This document shows, in pieces, positions 1 to 7,208 of a stretch of DNA of 20,316 bases (position 1 is the stretch's first letter; each line of letters opens with the position of its first letter). The stretch covers positions 1 to 20,316 of IMG/VR virus record IMGVR_UViG_3300043411_000934; one strand, given 5' to 3'. The stretch is from a virus. Made by a program: the position numbers and the translations under genes. A model generated the notes under the pieces. The model ran no database searches and was not told the DNA's origin. It was given only the letters and a program-made list of their open reading frames with translations.

Positions 1-754
1 TCTCGTCCAGCTCGCTGTCGGCGTTGAACAGCCGCTTGCTCAGGTCCGCGATGGCCGAGAAGGGTCCGAAGTGCGGGAAGTCGCCGCCCTCGGTGAAGAT
101 CAGCACCGGGCACTCGCCCAGCGGGTGGACGCCGTTGGCCAGCGGTCGCTTTTCCTTGTCGACGGCCGACCACTTCTCGCGGTCGAAGTGCCACGTGCAG
201 GCGGTGCGCGAGCCGTCGGCCTGCGTGAAGTTGCCGCCGAACTCGACGAAGTCGAACTTGCCGTCGTCGCCCACGGCGAAGTCGGTCAGACTCTCGGGCT
301 CGATGGTCGTCCAGAACGGCAGCTTGCGCGTGCTCAGCTGCTCGGCCTGGCTGGCGGGCAGCACTGACGGCATGTCCACCAGCAGCAGCATGCTGCCGCG
401 GGCCTTGGCCTGCACGATGAACTGCGACCAGAACACCTCGATGGCGTTGCCCTTGCCGTCCACGTCCTCGGCGATCTTCTTGAACTGCGCGTTCGGCAGC
501 TCGCGCTGCACGGCCATCGTGCTGATGTAGCCGGCGAAGCGGCTGCAGGCCAGCGCCAGCGGCGAGGCATAGAACGCGATCTCGTTGCGCCGAGCGAACT
601 TGACATCGCTCTCGCGCGGGTAGCGCACCAGGTAGCTGGCGCCGTTCAGCGTGACGGTGCCGTCGCCGAACTCCGACACGGCAGGACGAAACGGACCATC
701 ACCGCGCAGGGCATGCGCGATGAACTGGAAGCGCGGCGCGCTGGTGTTTGGCAT
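1..754 (-). CDS. Phage portal protein, N-terminal part (3' end beyond left edge)
   Basis: The minus frame is open from an ATG at 754-752 to base 1, giving 251 residues and no stop in the window. An in-frame TAA lies upstream, so this ATG is the first possible one, though no good ribosome binding site precedes it. The protein begins MPNTSAPRFQF and contains YLVRYPRESDVKFARRNEIAFY (split here as YLVRYPRESD then VKFARRNEIAFY), then SPLALACSRFAGYI, GSMLLLVDMPS, HPLGECPVLIF and PFSAIADLSKRLFNADSELDE. Such runs are typical of portals of the DUF4055-like type, where the helical segment after the PF-AI motif leads into the portal core. The portal would form the dodecameric DNA channel at the capsid vertex and dock terminase. 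It is transcribed away from the scaffold gene, and is separated from the terminase and F-like genes by the whole plus-strand structural block. Family assignment is by recognition of sequence style. Confidence 0.72.
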   Translation of the reverse strand, partial: MPNTSAPRFQFIAHALRGDGPFRPAVSEFGDGTVTLNGASYLVRYPRESDVKFARRNEIAFYASPLALACSRFAGYISTMAVQRELPNAQFKKIAEDVDGKGNAIEVFWSQFIVQAKARGSMLLLVDMPSVLPASQAEQLSTRKLPFWTTIEPESLTDFAVGDDGKFDFVEFGGNFTQADGSRTACTWHFDREKWSAVDKEKRPLANGVHPLGECPVLIFTEGGDFPHFGPFSAIADLSKRLFNADSELDE

Positions 755-787
755 GTCGTGTGGGCTGGGGCAGACGCTGGGAGTCTG

Positions 788-816
788 TTGCGCAAGTTAT
801 GCAGATTGCGCATAAC
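788..816 (+). promoter_or_regulatory. Candidate promoter for the structural operon
   Basis: TTGCGC at 788-793 and CATAAC at 811-816 are spaced by 17 bases, a weak match to sigma-70 -35 and -10 boxes (3 of 6 and 4 of 6). The predicted start would leave a leader of about 40 bases before the ATG at 863. The stretch is AT-richer than its surroundings and is one of very few non-coding segments. On the other strand, TTGACG (837-842) could be a -35 box for the portal gene, but no convincing -10 follows. Support is sequence match only. Confidence 0.35.
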
Positions 817-817
817 T
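795..817. promoter_or_regulatory. Perfect inverted repeat in divergent intergenic region (candidate operator)
   Basis: AGTTATGC (795-802) and GCATAACT (810-817) are perfect 8-base inverted arms around a 7-base spacer. The arms are AT-rich for this genome and no T-run follows, so it looks more like a protein-binding dyad than a terminator. Its centre (806) lies 52 bases from the portal start and 57 from the scaffold start. It overlaps the -10 box of the candidate promoter. TTGCGCAA (788-795), itself palindromic, abuts it. Confidence 0.5.
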
Positions 818-862
818 ACGGCCGTACCTTCCGCCGCGTCAACAACCACGGCGTGAGGCCTG

Positions 863-1537
863 ATGGACATCGCACAACTGAAGGAAAAGCTCGGGGACGA
901 GACGTTCTCCAAGCTGCAGGGCTACGTGACGGATCTGATCGGGCAGCGCGACACCGCCCGCCAGGAATCGATCACCGGCCGGAAGAAGCTGAAGGACGAC
1001 CTGGAGAAGGCCCAGGGTCTGGCAACGAAGGCGCTGGAGAAGCTCGGCATCGAAAGTGCCGACGATCTGGACGCCCTGCCCGACGCCAAGGGTCAGGTCG
1101 AAGCCCTGAGGCAGTTCGAGACCAAGCTCAAGCGCACCGAGCGGGAACGCGACGACGCGAAGAAACTGGCCGACGAAGCATCCGGCAAGTACCGAAGCAG
1201 CCTTCAGAAGGCGGCCATCGCCGAAGCGCTTGGCGGGCACGAGTTCGTGGCCCGCGACATCGTCGAGACCTACATCAACCAGCGGTTGGTGTGGGAGGGC
1301 GATGACCTGTTTTTCAAGTCCGACGACGGGAAGCTCATCCCGCCGAAGGACGGAGTCGCCGGGATCGCCAAGACGCGCCCCGAGCTGCTCAAGCCCACCG
1401 GCACGGGAGGTGCGGGTATGCGTCAGTCCAACGCGGGAAGCGGTGGCGGCGGCAAGACGATGACCCGAGCCGAGTTCGAAGCCATGGAGCCCGCAGCGCG
1501 GGTCGAGGCCGCGAAGTCTGGCGTTCAACTGACCTGA
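863..1537 (+). CDS. Phage head scaffold-like protein (GP20-type minor structural protein)
   Basis: A 224-residue protein with an ATG start and a GTGAGG ribosome binding site at 853-858. Residues from about 1 to 130 are highly charged and helical, with Lys/Glu/Asp-rich coiled-coil character (for example LKRTERERDDAKKLADEAS). They are followed by a compact segment (KAAIAEALGGHEFVARDIVETYI), a Gly/Ser-rich linker and a short C-terminal helix (TRAEFEAMEPAARVEAAKSG). This architecture, directly before the coat gene, is that of phage scaffold proteins, which guide coat assembly inside the procapsid and then leave. The AIAEALGGHEFV-type segment and the C-terminal helix are common in GP20-like minor structural proteins. 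First gene of the plus-strand operon; the coat gene follows after 20 bases. Confidence 0.7.
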   Translation: MDIAQLKEKLGDETFSKLQGYVTDLIGQRDTARQESITGRKKLKDDLEKAQGLATKALEKLGIESADDLDALPDAKGQVEALRQFETKLKRTERERDDAKKLADEASGKYRSSLQKAAIAEALGGHEFVARDIVETYINQRLVWEGDDLFFKSDDGKLIPPKDGVAGIAKTRPELLKPTGTGGAGMRQSNAGSGGGGKTMTRAEFEAMEPAARVEAAKSGVQLT

Positions 1538-1557
1538 CACCCTCATAGGAGCCCAAC

Positions 1558-2712
1558 GTGGCCAACACCCTCACCTCCCTGATCCCCGAGCTGTACAGCA
1601 ACCTCGACGTCGTCAGCCGCGAGCTGGTCGGCATGATCCCCGCCGTCACGCTCGACCCCGTGGCCAGCCGCGCCGCGCTGAACGCCACCGTGCGGACCTT
1701 CTCGGCGCCCGCCGCCACCGCCAGCGACATCACCCCCGGTGTGGCCGCGCCTGACACGGGCGACCAAACCATCGGCAACGGCACGCTGTCGATCACCAAG
1801 GCCCGCAAGGTGCCCATTCGCTGGAACGGTGAAGAAACGCTGGCTGTCGGCGGCGCCGGCTTCGGTGCATCGCAGATCCGCGCCGCGCAGATCCAGCAGG
1901 CTTTCCGCACGCTGGTCAACGAGATGGAAGCGGACCTCTGCGCCCTGCACGTCAACGCCAGCCGCGCCTACGGCACCGCCGGCACCACGCCGTTCGGCAC
2001 CGCTGGCGACTACACCGACGCCTCGAACGCTCGCAAGATCCTGGTCGACAACGGCGCGGGCGAGTCCGATCTGCACCTGGTGATGAACACCGCGGCCGGC
2101 GCCAACATCCGCGGCAAGCAGTCGCGCGTCGACGAGGCCGGCACGACGGCGCTCCTGCGCCAGGGTGTCCTGCTCGACACCAGCGGCATGATGCTGCGCG
2201 AGTCGGCGCAGATCGTGACCTTCACCAAGGGCACGGGCGCCAGCGCCACCACCAACACGGCGGGCTACGCTGTCGGCGCCACGGTCATCACCCTGGCTGC
2301 GGCAGGCACCGGCACGATCCTGGCCGGCGACGTCATCACCTTTGCGGGCGACACCAACAAGTATGTCGTCGCCTCGGGTGACGCCAGCACTGCAGACGCC
2401 GGCACCATCACGCTGGCCGCCCCGGGCCTGCGCCAGGCCATCGCGGCTTCGGCCACCGCCATCACGCTGATCGCCACCTCGGCGCGCAATATGGCATTCC
2501 GCCGCAGCGCCATCGTGCTGGCCACCCGCCTGCCGGCTCTGCCGGACGGCGGCGACGCGGCCATCGACCGCGCCGTGGTCACCGACCCGCGCTCGGGGGT
2601 CTCGTTCGAGATCAGCATGTACGCGCAGTACCGCCAGATGTACTACGAGGTAGCGGCCTGCTGGGGTGTGAAGGCCGTCAAGCCCGAGCACATGGCCCTC
2701 CTGTTGGGCTGA
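1558..2712 (+). CDS. Major capsid (coat) protein, P22 gp5-like
   Basis: A 384-residue protein starting with GTG after AGGAG at 1547-1551. The N-terminus MANTLTSLIPELYSNLDVVS, the segment RELVGMIPAVTLDP, and later SITKARKVPIRWNGEE, QQAFRTLVNEMEADLCAL, ASRAYGTAGTTPFGTAG and LHLVMNTAAGANIRGK are characteristic of the P22 coat protein 5 family, which has the HK97 fold. Residues about 221-310 are a Thr/Ala/Gly-rich, beta-like insertion including GDVITFAGDTNKYVV, in the position of the P22 insertion domain. The C-terminus returns to a core-like sequence (GVSFEISMYAQYRQMYYEVAACWGVKAVKPEHMALLLG). It forms the icosahedral shell. The gene lies between the scaffold and small head/tail genes, as expected. 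Confidence 0.88.
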   Translation: MANTLTSLIPELYSNLDVVSRELVGMIPAVTLDPVASRAALNATVRTFSAPAATASDITPGVAAPDTGDQTIGNGTLSITKARKVPIRWNGEETLAVGGAGFGASQIRAAQIQQAFRTLVNEMEADLCALHVNASRAYGTAGTTPFGTAGDYTDASNARKILVDNGAGESDLHLVMNTAAGANIRGKQSRVDEAGTTALLRQGVLLDTSGMMLRESAQIVTFTKGTGASATTNTAGYAVGATVITLAAAGTGTILAGDVITFAGDTNKYVVASGDASTADAGTITLAAPGLRQAIAASATAITLIATSARNMAFRRSAIVLATRLPALPDGGDAAIDRAVVTDPRSGVSFEISMYAQYRQMYYEVAACWGVKAVKPEHMALLLG

Positions 2713-2717
2713 TCGCA

Positions 2718-2891
2718 ATGACCACCCAGACCGCGACGGTCAAGGTGGTTTCGACGGACCCTGCCAGCCAGGGTCCGTTCGTGATCATCAACGAGGCCGA
2801 CTTCGACGAGGCGGTGCACGAGCTGTACACCGCCGCCACCGACACGCCCAAGAAGCGCTCGGCCAAGCCCACACCCACCACGGAGGCCTGA
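2718..2891 (+). CDS. Small acidic/basic hypothetical protein between coat and tail tube
   Basis: A 57-residue frame from the ATG at 2718 to the TGA at 2889-2891, five bases after the coat stop and one base before the tail-tube start. It reads MTTQTATVKVVSTDPASQGP, then FVIINEADFDEAVHELYTAA, then a Lys/Pro/Thr-rich tail. Small proteins with a PFVIINEADFD-like core and a basic tail sit between head and tail genes in many phages; their function is unknown. Its end carries the tail-tube ribosome binding site (GGAGG at 2881-2885), so the two are probably coupled. Confidence 0.72.
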   Translation: MTTQTATVKVVSTDPASQGPFVIINEADFDEAVHELYTAATDTPKKRSAKPTPTTEA

Positions 2892-2892
2892 C

Positions 2893-3867
2893 ATGGCAAC
2901 CGCAGAGAACGCAAAGCTCCAGTACGAAGCCGGCCAGAACGCCGTCGCCATGTCGGCGCTGACTAACAGCGGCGACGAGACCACCTTCACCAGCGCGGCG
3001 ACGCTCTGGTCCGGCCGCAGCGGCTACGCGCCTGTCGTGCGGCCCAATGGTGTGCTGACCGGCTTTGCCGTCACCACGCACGCCACCGACAACACCGTCA
3101 CCATCGCGGCCGGCACCCTGAACCTGGCCGGCGTCGTGACATCGGTCTCGGCCGGCTCGCTGGCCGCCACGCGCCCGGCGACGGCCGTGTCGAAGGTGGT
3201 TTCGCTGACCGTGAACAGCAGCGGCGCCCTGGCGGCCGTGGCTGGCACCGACGGCAGCACCACCGCATTCAGCGAGACGCGCGCCGCAGCCGGCGGACCG
3301 CCGCTGATCCCGGTCGGCTCGATCGAGATCGGCCAGGTGCGCTACACCAGCAACACGGCCGGCGTCGTCGCCGCCGCCGAGATCTACCAGGTCGTCGGTC
3401 TGCACCGCGAGCGCGCCGACTTCCCGCTGTACGACGTGAACTATGGCGAAGGCAGCGTGACGTTCCTGGACGCCCTGCCCGAGATCCACACCGGCCCGGT
3501 GCCCAAGGCGGTCTACGCCAGCTACGCTTCGCCGATCTTCGCCGACATCGCGCTGGCCAGCGACTTTGTGCCGCCCGAGACCTCGCACTCGGTCAGCTCG
3601 ACCCAGGTCTACGGCACCACGCTGGGCGCCACGGCCTCCACGCTGGGCCAGGGCAGCTTCACGGCCTTCCTGAGCAACGGTGTCAGCGACGCGCTGGTGA
3701 CGCTGAAGAACGAGACCTTGTGGTTCAAGTTCTTCCCCGACCGCTACGCCTCGCCCTACATCCTGTGCCAGGGCAAGCTGGGTATCGCGCGCACCTTCCC
3801 GGCGGCTGACAGCCTGCAGGCGGCGTGCACGATCTCGGCCAGCGCTGCGGCTACCGAGGTGGCCTGA
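2893..3867 (+). CDS. Major tail tube protein
   Basis: A 324-residue protein with the ATG at 2893 and a GGAGG box 8 bases upstream. It contains GGPPLIPVGSIEIGQVRYTS, HRERADFPLYDVNYGEGSVT, ALPEIHTGPVPKAVYASYAS, SDFVPPETSHSVSSTQVYG and LWFKFFPDRYASPYILCQGK. These are beta-rich signatures I associate with siphophage tail-tube proteins of the group that has P22-like coats. Place (after coat, before two chaperone frames and a tape measure) is the canonical slot for the tail tube, whose hexameric rings stack around the tape measure. The gene ends in TGATG, sharing one base with the next start, so translation is coupled. Confidence 0.8.
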   Translation: MATAENAKLQYEAGQNAVAMSALTNSGDETTFTSAATLWSGRSGYAPVVRPNGVLTGFAVTTHATDNTVTIAAGTLNLAGVVTSVSAGSLAATRPATAVSKVVSLTVNSSGALAAVAGTDGSTTAFSETRAAAGGPPLIPVGSIEIGQVRYTSNTAGVVAAAEIYQVVGLHRERADFPLYDVNYGEGSVTFLDALPEIHTGPVPKAVYASYASPIFADIALASDFVPPETSHSVSSTQVYGTTLGATASTLGQGSFTAFLSNGVSDALVTLKNETLWFKFFPDRYASPYILCQGKLGIARTFPAADSLQAACTISASAAATEVA

Positions 3868-4325
3868 TGGGCTTCAACGCGGAGCAGTTCGAGCGCGCGC
3901 AGTTTGCGCCGCGCCGGGCCAGCGTGTCTGTGGATGCGCTGGCCGCCTTTTTCCCCGAAGGCGAGCCGGCAATGTGGGAGGTGCGAGGCCTCTCGTCGTC
4001 CGAACTGCACCGCGCGCTGGAAGCCGGCAAGCGGCAGGGCAGCATCGAGCAGATCGTGCGCGCCATTGCCGGCAGCGGCGACCAGGCCGAGGCGGTGCGC
4101 TCGGCGCTGGGCCTGTCCAAGGACACGCCGGGCGAGATCGCAAAGCGCCTGGAGATGCTGGTCATGGGCAGCGTGGCGCCGAAGGTCGAGCTGCCCACCG
4201 CAGTGAAGCTGGCCGAGGCCTTCCCCATCGAGTTCCTGTCGATCACCAACCGCATCACCGAACTGACAGGGCAAGGCGCCGACCTGGTAAAGCCCGCAGC
4301 CGCCTCGCAACCGATCCCGGCCTAG
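3867..4325 (+). CDS. Tail assembly chaperone, upstream frame (lambda G-like position)
   Basis: 152 residues from the ATG at 3867 (overlapping the tail-tube stop as TGATG) to the TAG at 4323-4325. An in-frame ATG at 3825 exists, but it lies within tail-tube coding sequence and is less likely. The protein is mainly helical (LSSSELHRALEAGKRQGSIE, PGEIAKRLEMLVMGSVAPKV, AVKLAEAFPIEFLSITNRIT) and resembles tail chaperones that bind the tape measure. It directly precedes a short -1-frame extension and the tape-measure gene, as in lambda G/GT. Role is inferred from position and style; no catalytic residues are expected. Confidence 0.72.
   Translation: MGFNAEQFERAQFAPRRASVSVDALAAFFPEGEPAMWEVRGLSSSELHRALEAGKRQGSIEQIVRAIAGSGDQAEAVRSALGLSKDTPGEIAKRLEMLVMGSVAPKVELPTAVKLAEAFPIEFLSITNRITELTGQGADLVKPAAASQPIPA
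4289..4292 (+). other. Candidate -1 ribosomal frameshift site (A_AAG)
   Basis: In the upstream chaperone frame the codons are GTA AAG CCC (4287-4295), giving the slippery tetramer A_AAG at 4289-4292. A shift here would bypass the TAG at 4323 and fuse the protein to the -1 frame, which stays open to 4474 and reads through ATDPGLVASMRLLEMRGGF. No classical X XXY YYZ heptamer was found in the last 180 bases of the gene, so the exact site is uncertain. Confidence 0.35.
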
Positions 4326-4333
4326 TCGCTTCC

Positions 4334-4474
4334 ATGCGGCTGCTTGAGATGCGAGGCGGCTTTCTCTACCAGCACCGGCCGGACGTGATCCCGCAGGGCT
4401 TCATGACGGACGAGGAACTCGCCATGTGGGCGGTCTACTACGAGCGCAAGGCCGCCGAGGCCAAGAATGGCTGA
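4334..4474 (+). CDS. Tail assembly chaperone, downstream frame (lambda T-like position)
   Basis: 46 codons counted from the first ATG (4334): MRLLEMRGGFLYQHRPDVIP, QGFMTDEELAMWAVYYERKA, then AEAKNG and stop. The MTDEELAMWAVYYERKA segment resembles the short T-type extensions made by frameshifting in siphophages. There is no ribosome binding site before 4334, and the frame is open upstream across the end of the first chaperone gene in the -1 phase. It is therefore more likely the C-terminal part of a fusion protein (3867 to 4474) than an independent gene. It overlaps the tape-measure start by 8 bases. Confidence 0.6.
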   Translation: MRLLEMRGGFLYQHRPDVIPQGFMTDEELAMWAVYYERKAAEAKNG

Positions 4475-6443
4475 CCTCACCAAGACCGTCAGCATCATCT
4501 TCGAAGGTGAGGACCGGGTAACGGTCACCACCGACAAGATCGCGCGCACCTTCCAGGCTGTCGGCACCGAGGCCAGCGGCGCCGCGGCCAAGGTCGACCA
4601 GCTCGACAAGGAGATGGACGACCTCGGCAAGAAGGCGCCGGCCATCGCCAGCGTCTCAAGCGCGCTGCAGGCACTGGCCGCGTCGCTGGTGGTCAAGGCC
4701 TTCATTGACGCCAACGTCGAGGCCGAGAAGTTCACGCGCACGATGACGCTGCTGAAGGGCAGCAGCGAGGCCGCGGCGCAGGAGTTCGCCTTCGTCAAGG
4801 ACACGGCGAACCGCCTGGGCCTTGAGATCGCAGTCACCGCCGGCGCCTATTCCAGCCTCACGGCGGCCACCAATGGCACCGCGCTGCAGGGTGAGTCGAC
4901 CCGCGTGATCTTCGAAGCCGTGGCCCGTGCCATGGCCGCCCTGGGTCGGTCGAGCGAAGAGACCGGAGGCGCTTTCCTGGCCATTACGCAGATCGTCAGC
5001 AAGGGCCGGGTGAGTCTTGAGGAACTGAACGGCCAGCTCGGCGAGCGCCTGCCCGGTGCGCTGCAGATCGCGGCGCGCGGGCTGGGGATCACCACCACCG
5101 AACTGATCAAGCTTGTCGAGACCGGAGGCCTGACCGCTGAGCAGTTCCTGCCGCGGTTCGCGTCCGAACTCAACAGGACATTCGCCAGCGCCACCTTCGA
5201 CGGCTACGTGGCGTCGCTGGCGCGGCTGAAGAACAGCATAGGCGACGCGTTCCTCACCATAGGCGACGCGGGTGCTTTCAACATCCTGATCAAGGGCGTG
5301 CAGGGCGCCACCGCGGTCATCACGGGCTCGGTGGCCTCGTTTGTCTTGCTTGGCGAAGTTGCCGGGGCGCTTGCCGCCAAGCTGTCCCTTGGCAAGTCCT
5401 TCGACTTCGGCGCCGCCGTCGAAGCCTCGATCAACAAGGCCGCCAACGCGACACGCGGCGCCAACGAGGCACTTCTGGGCGCAGAGAGCGCGACTAAGGC
5501 TGTAGGCGACGCAGGAACTGCTGCCGGCGCCAAGCTGGCCAGTGGCCTCGCCGGGACCGCCGCGCAGTCGGCCGACGCCTGGAAGAAGGCCTCGGGCGAG
5601 ATCGACAAGGCGCTGAAGGTGCTGGGCATCGATCCCAAGACGCTGATCGACCCGATCATCGAGGTCAACTCTGCATTCAAGGATCTGACCGGAAACGTCG
5701 CGGCAGTCGGCGACGTGATCATCGTCGGCCTGATCGGCGCCCTGCAGAAGCTGCCGCAGGACGCCAGCCTCGACACCCTGCGCCAGCAGATCGCCTACGC
5801 CTTCCGCGACGGCAAGATCAACGCCGAGGAATACGCCCAGGCGCTGGCGCTGATCGACACCAAGCAGAAGGGCCTTTCGCCGTCCTTCGGCCCGGTCAGC
5901 GATGCCGCGCGCCGCCAGGCCGAGGAGTTGGCCAAGACCGCCAAGGAGGCGAAAAAGGCATCCGAGGATCTGGACAAGTACCGGCTGGAGCTGGAGAAGC
6001 TGGCTAGCAACGAGCGGATTAAGAACATCGAGGCCAAGGTCTCGCTGAACATCGCGCAGCTGCAGGAGGACACCAAGCGCGCGCAGGCGGTGTTCGAGTC
6101 GCTCGACAACACCGTCAACAGCACGGGCGACCTGATCGGAAGCCTCTTCGGCCTGTTCAAGGACATGGACAGCCTCAGTTTCGGCGCCATCCGCGCCATC
6201 GAGGACCAGATCGAGAAAGAGAACCAGCGCCGCCAAGAGGCGCTGAACATGCAGAAGAAGCTGGTCGAGGCGCAGATCGCGCAGATCCGCGCGCAGACCC
6301 AGGCCCTGGAGAAGGGCGATTCCATCATCAAGGTCGACGGCGCAGGCCTGAAGCCGCACCTGGAGGCCTTCATGTGGGAGATCCTGCGGACGATCCAGGT
6401 GCGCGTGAACGCTGACGGCCTGAAGATGCTTCTAGGCACCTGA
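4467..6443 (+). CDS. Tail tape measure protein
   Basis: A 658-residue protein starting MADLTKTVSIIFEGEDRVTV. Residues about 60-270 match tape-measure N-terminal domains (FIDANVEAEKFTRTMTLLKG, KDTANRLGLEIAVTAGAYSS, EETGGAFLAITQIVSKGRVS, LEELNGQLGERLPGALQIAA, GLITTTEL-like segment with GGLTAEQFLPRF). A hydrophobic stretch lies near residues 272-300 (GATAVITGSVASFVLLGEVA). The C-terminal third is a long charged coiled coil (about 475-635). It sets tail length and is ejected with the DNA. By the usual rule of about 0.15 nm per residue, the tail would be near 100 nm long (inference). No lysozyme or peptidase domain is evident. It starts inside the chaperone extension frame, so it is coupled to it. 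Confidence 0.92.
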   Translation: MADLTKTVSIIFEGEDRVTVTTDKIARTFQAVGTEASGAAAKVDQLDKEMDDLGKKAPAIASVSSALQALAASLVVKAFIDANVEAEKFTRTMTLLKGSSEAAAQEFAFVKDTANRLGLEIAVTAGAYSSLTAATNGTALQGESTRVIFEAVARAMAALGRSSEETGGAFLAITQIVSKGRVSLEELNGQLGERLPGALQIAARGLGITTTELIKLVETGGLTAEQFLPRFASELNRTFASATFDGYVASLARLKNSIGDAFLTIGDAGAFNILIKGVQGATAVITGSVASFVLLGEVAGALAAKLSLGKSFDFGAAVEASINKAANATRGANEALLGAESATKAVGDAGTAAGAKLASGLAGTAAQSADAWKKASGEIDKALKVLGIDPKTLIDPIIEVNSAFKDLTGNVAAVGDVIIVGLIGALQKLPQDASLDTLRQQIAYAFRDGKINAEEYAQALALIDTKQKGLSPSFGPVSDAARRQAEELAKTAKEAKKASEDLDKYRLELEKLASNERIKNIEAKVSLNIAQLQEDTKRAQAVFESLDNTVNSTGDLIGSLFGLFKDMDSLSFGAIRAIEDQIEKENQRRQEALNMQKKLVEAQIAQIRAQTQALEKGDSIIKVDGAGLKPHLEAFMWEILRTIQVRVNADGLKMLLGT

Positions 6444-6444
6444 C

Positions 6445-6798
6445 ATGCTGTGCATCGTCTCCACCCCGGACTATGACCTCGACGGGTTCGTCGAGCTGCA
6501 GCTCGTCAGCCAGGCCGAGCCCAGCGAAACGCGCCGCCGCGTCACCCGCATCGCCACGCTGGACGGCGGCGTCGTGCTCAATGACTTCGGATTCAGCGAC
6601 GGCGACCGGACGATGGTTCTGCGCTGGCAGCCGGCCAGCCGGGCGCAACACGACGACATCGAGCGCCTGGTGCAGACCTACAGCCAGCTCCAGGTCGCCG
6701 TCAGAAGCGGGGTCTACCTCGCCGCGCCTGAGTCCTACCAGCAGGGCAGTGATGAGTCGTCGCTGCGCCTGCTGGTGGTCGAGAAGCTCTCCACCTGA
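6445..6798 (+). CDS. Small minor tail protein, unknown
   Basis: 117 residues from the ATG one base after the tape-measure stop. Beta-rich: ELQLVSQAEPSETRRRVTRI, ATLDGGVVLNDFGFSDGDRT, MVLRWQPASRAQHDDIERLV and a C-terminal strand LRLLVVEKLST. No domain is recognised with confidence. In siphophages the slot just after the tape measure holds distal-tail or tip-assembly proteins (lambda M-like position), so a role at the tail tip is inferred. The next gene begins 13 bases after the stop. Confidence 0.65.
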   Translation: MLCIVSTPDYDLDGFVELQLVSQAEPSETRRRVTRIATLDGGVVLNDFGFSDGDRTMVLRWQPASRAQHDDIERLVQTYSQLQVAVRSGVYLAAPESYQQGSDESSLRLLVVEKLST

Positions 6799-6811
6799 TC
6801 GGAAACATGCC

Positions 6812-7204
6812 ATGACAGTGCCAACCGTTGCCACCTACTCCGCTGCCGCGCTGATCGCAGCGCACACCAGTTTCCGCGACCTTATCGACAGCGGCAGCGG
6901 CGCTGGCTTCTTGCGCATCCGCAACAGCGCCGACGCGCTGCTGGCCCAGGTGCCGCTGAACGATCCATGCGGCAGCGTCAACGGCACCACGGGTCAACTG
7001 ACCTTCAGCTTCAGCGGACGCGACGAGAGCGCCGACGCCACCGGCACCGCGGCCTATGGCGAGTTCTGCGACAGCGATGGCGACGTGCACCTGGCGCTAC
7101 CTGCTCAGGCGGGCACTGCGGCCGTCAGCGGCAAGCTCGTGCTGAACACGCTCAGCATCATCTCCGGCGGCCCCGTCGAAGTGCTGAGCGCCACGATAGG
7201 CTGA
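6812..7204 (+). CDS. Hypothetical tail-region protein
   Basis: 130 residues from the ATG at 6812 (MTVPTVATYSAAALIAAHTS) to the TGA at 7202-7204. The frame extends further upstream, but that part overlaps the previous gene and lacks a plausible start signal. A helical N-terminus is followed by a Gly/Ser/Asp-rich beta region (GFLRIRNSADALLAQVPLND, GQLTFSFSGRDESADATGTA, VHLALPAQAGTAAVSGKLVL). It looks like a small beta-sandwich structural protein. It sits between the tape measure and the LamG-domain protein, so it is probably a tail component. No specific function can be assigned. Confidence 0.62.
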   Translation: MTVPTVATYSAAALIAAHTSFRDLIDSGSGAGFLRIRNSADALLAQVPLNDPCGSVNGTTGQLTFSFSGRDESADATGTAAYGEFCDSDGDVHLALPAQAGTAAVSGKLVLNTLSIISGGPVEVLSATIG

Positions 7205-7208
7205 CACC

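Noticed and set aside
24-530. Plus-strand frame at the left end
   Set aside because: Ser-rich shadow of the portal coding frame, which is open on the minus strand to the window edge and has coherent portal-like sequence.
1543-2718. Long minus-strand frame opposite the coat gene
   Set aside because: Antisense shadow of a clear P22-like coat gene; Arg/Gly/Ala-rich and without recognisable domains.
4200-4325. Classical X XXY YYZ slippery heptamer in the chaperone gene
   Set aside because: I read the codons in phase from 4143 to the stop and found none; only A_AAG at 4289-4292 remains as a weak candidate.
4656-6359. A long open frame (567 codons) on the minus strand opposite the tape measure
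   Set aside because: It is an antisense shadow caused by GC-rich codon bias; low-complexity Leu/Gly/Asp composition, no start signal and complete overlap with a well-recognised gene.
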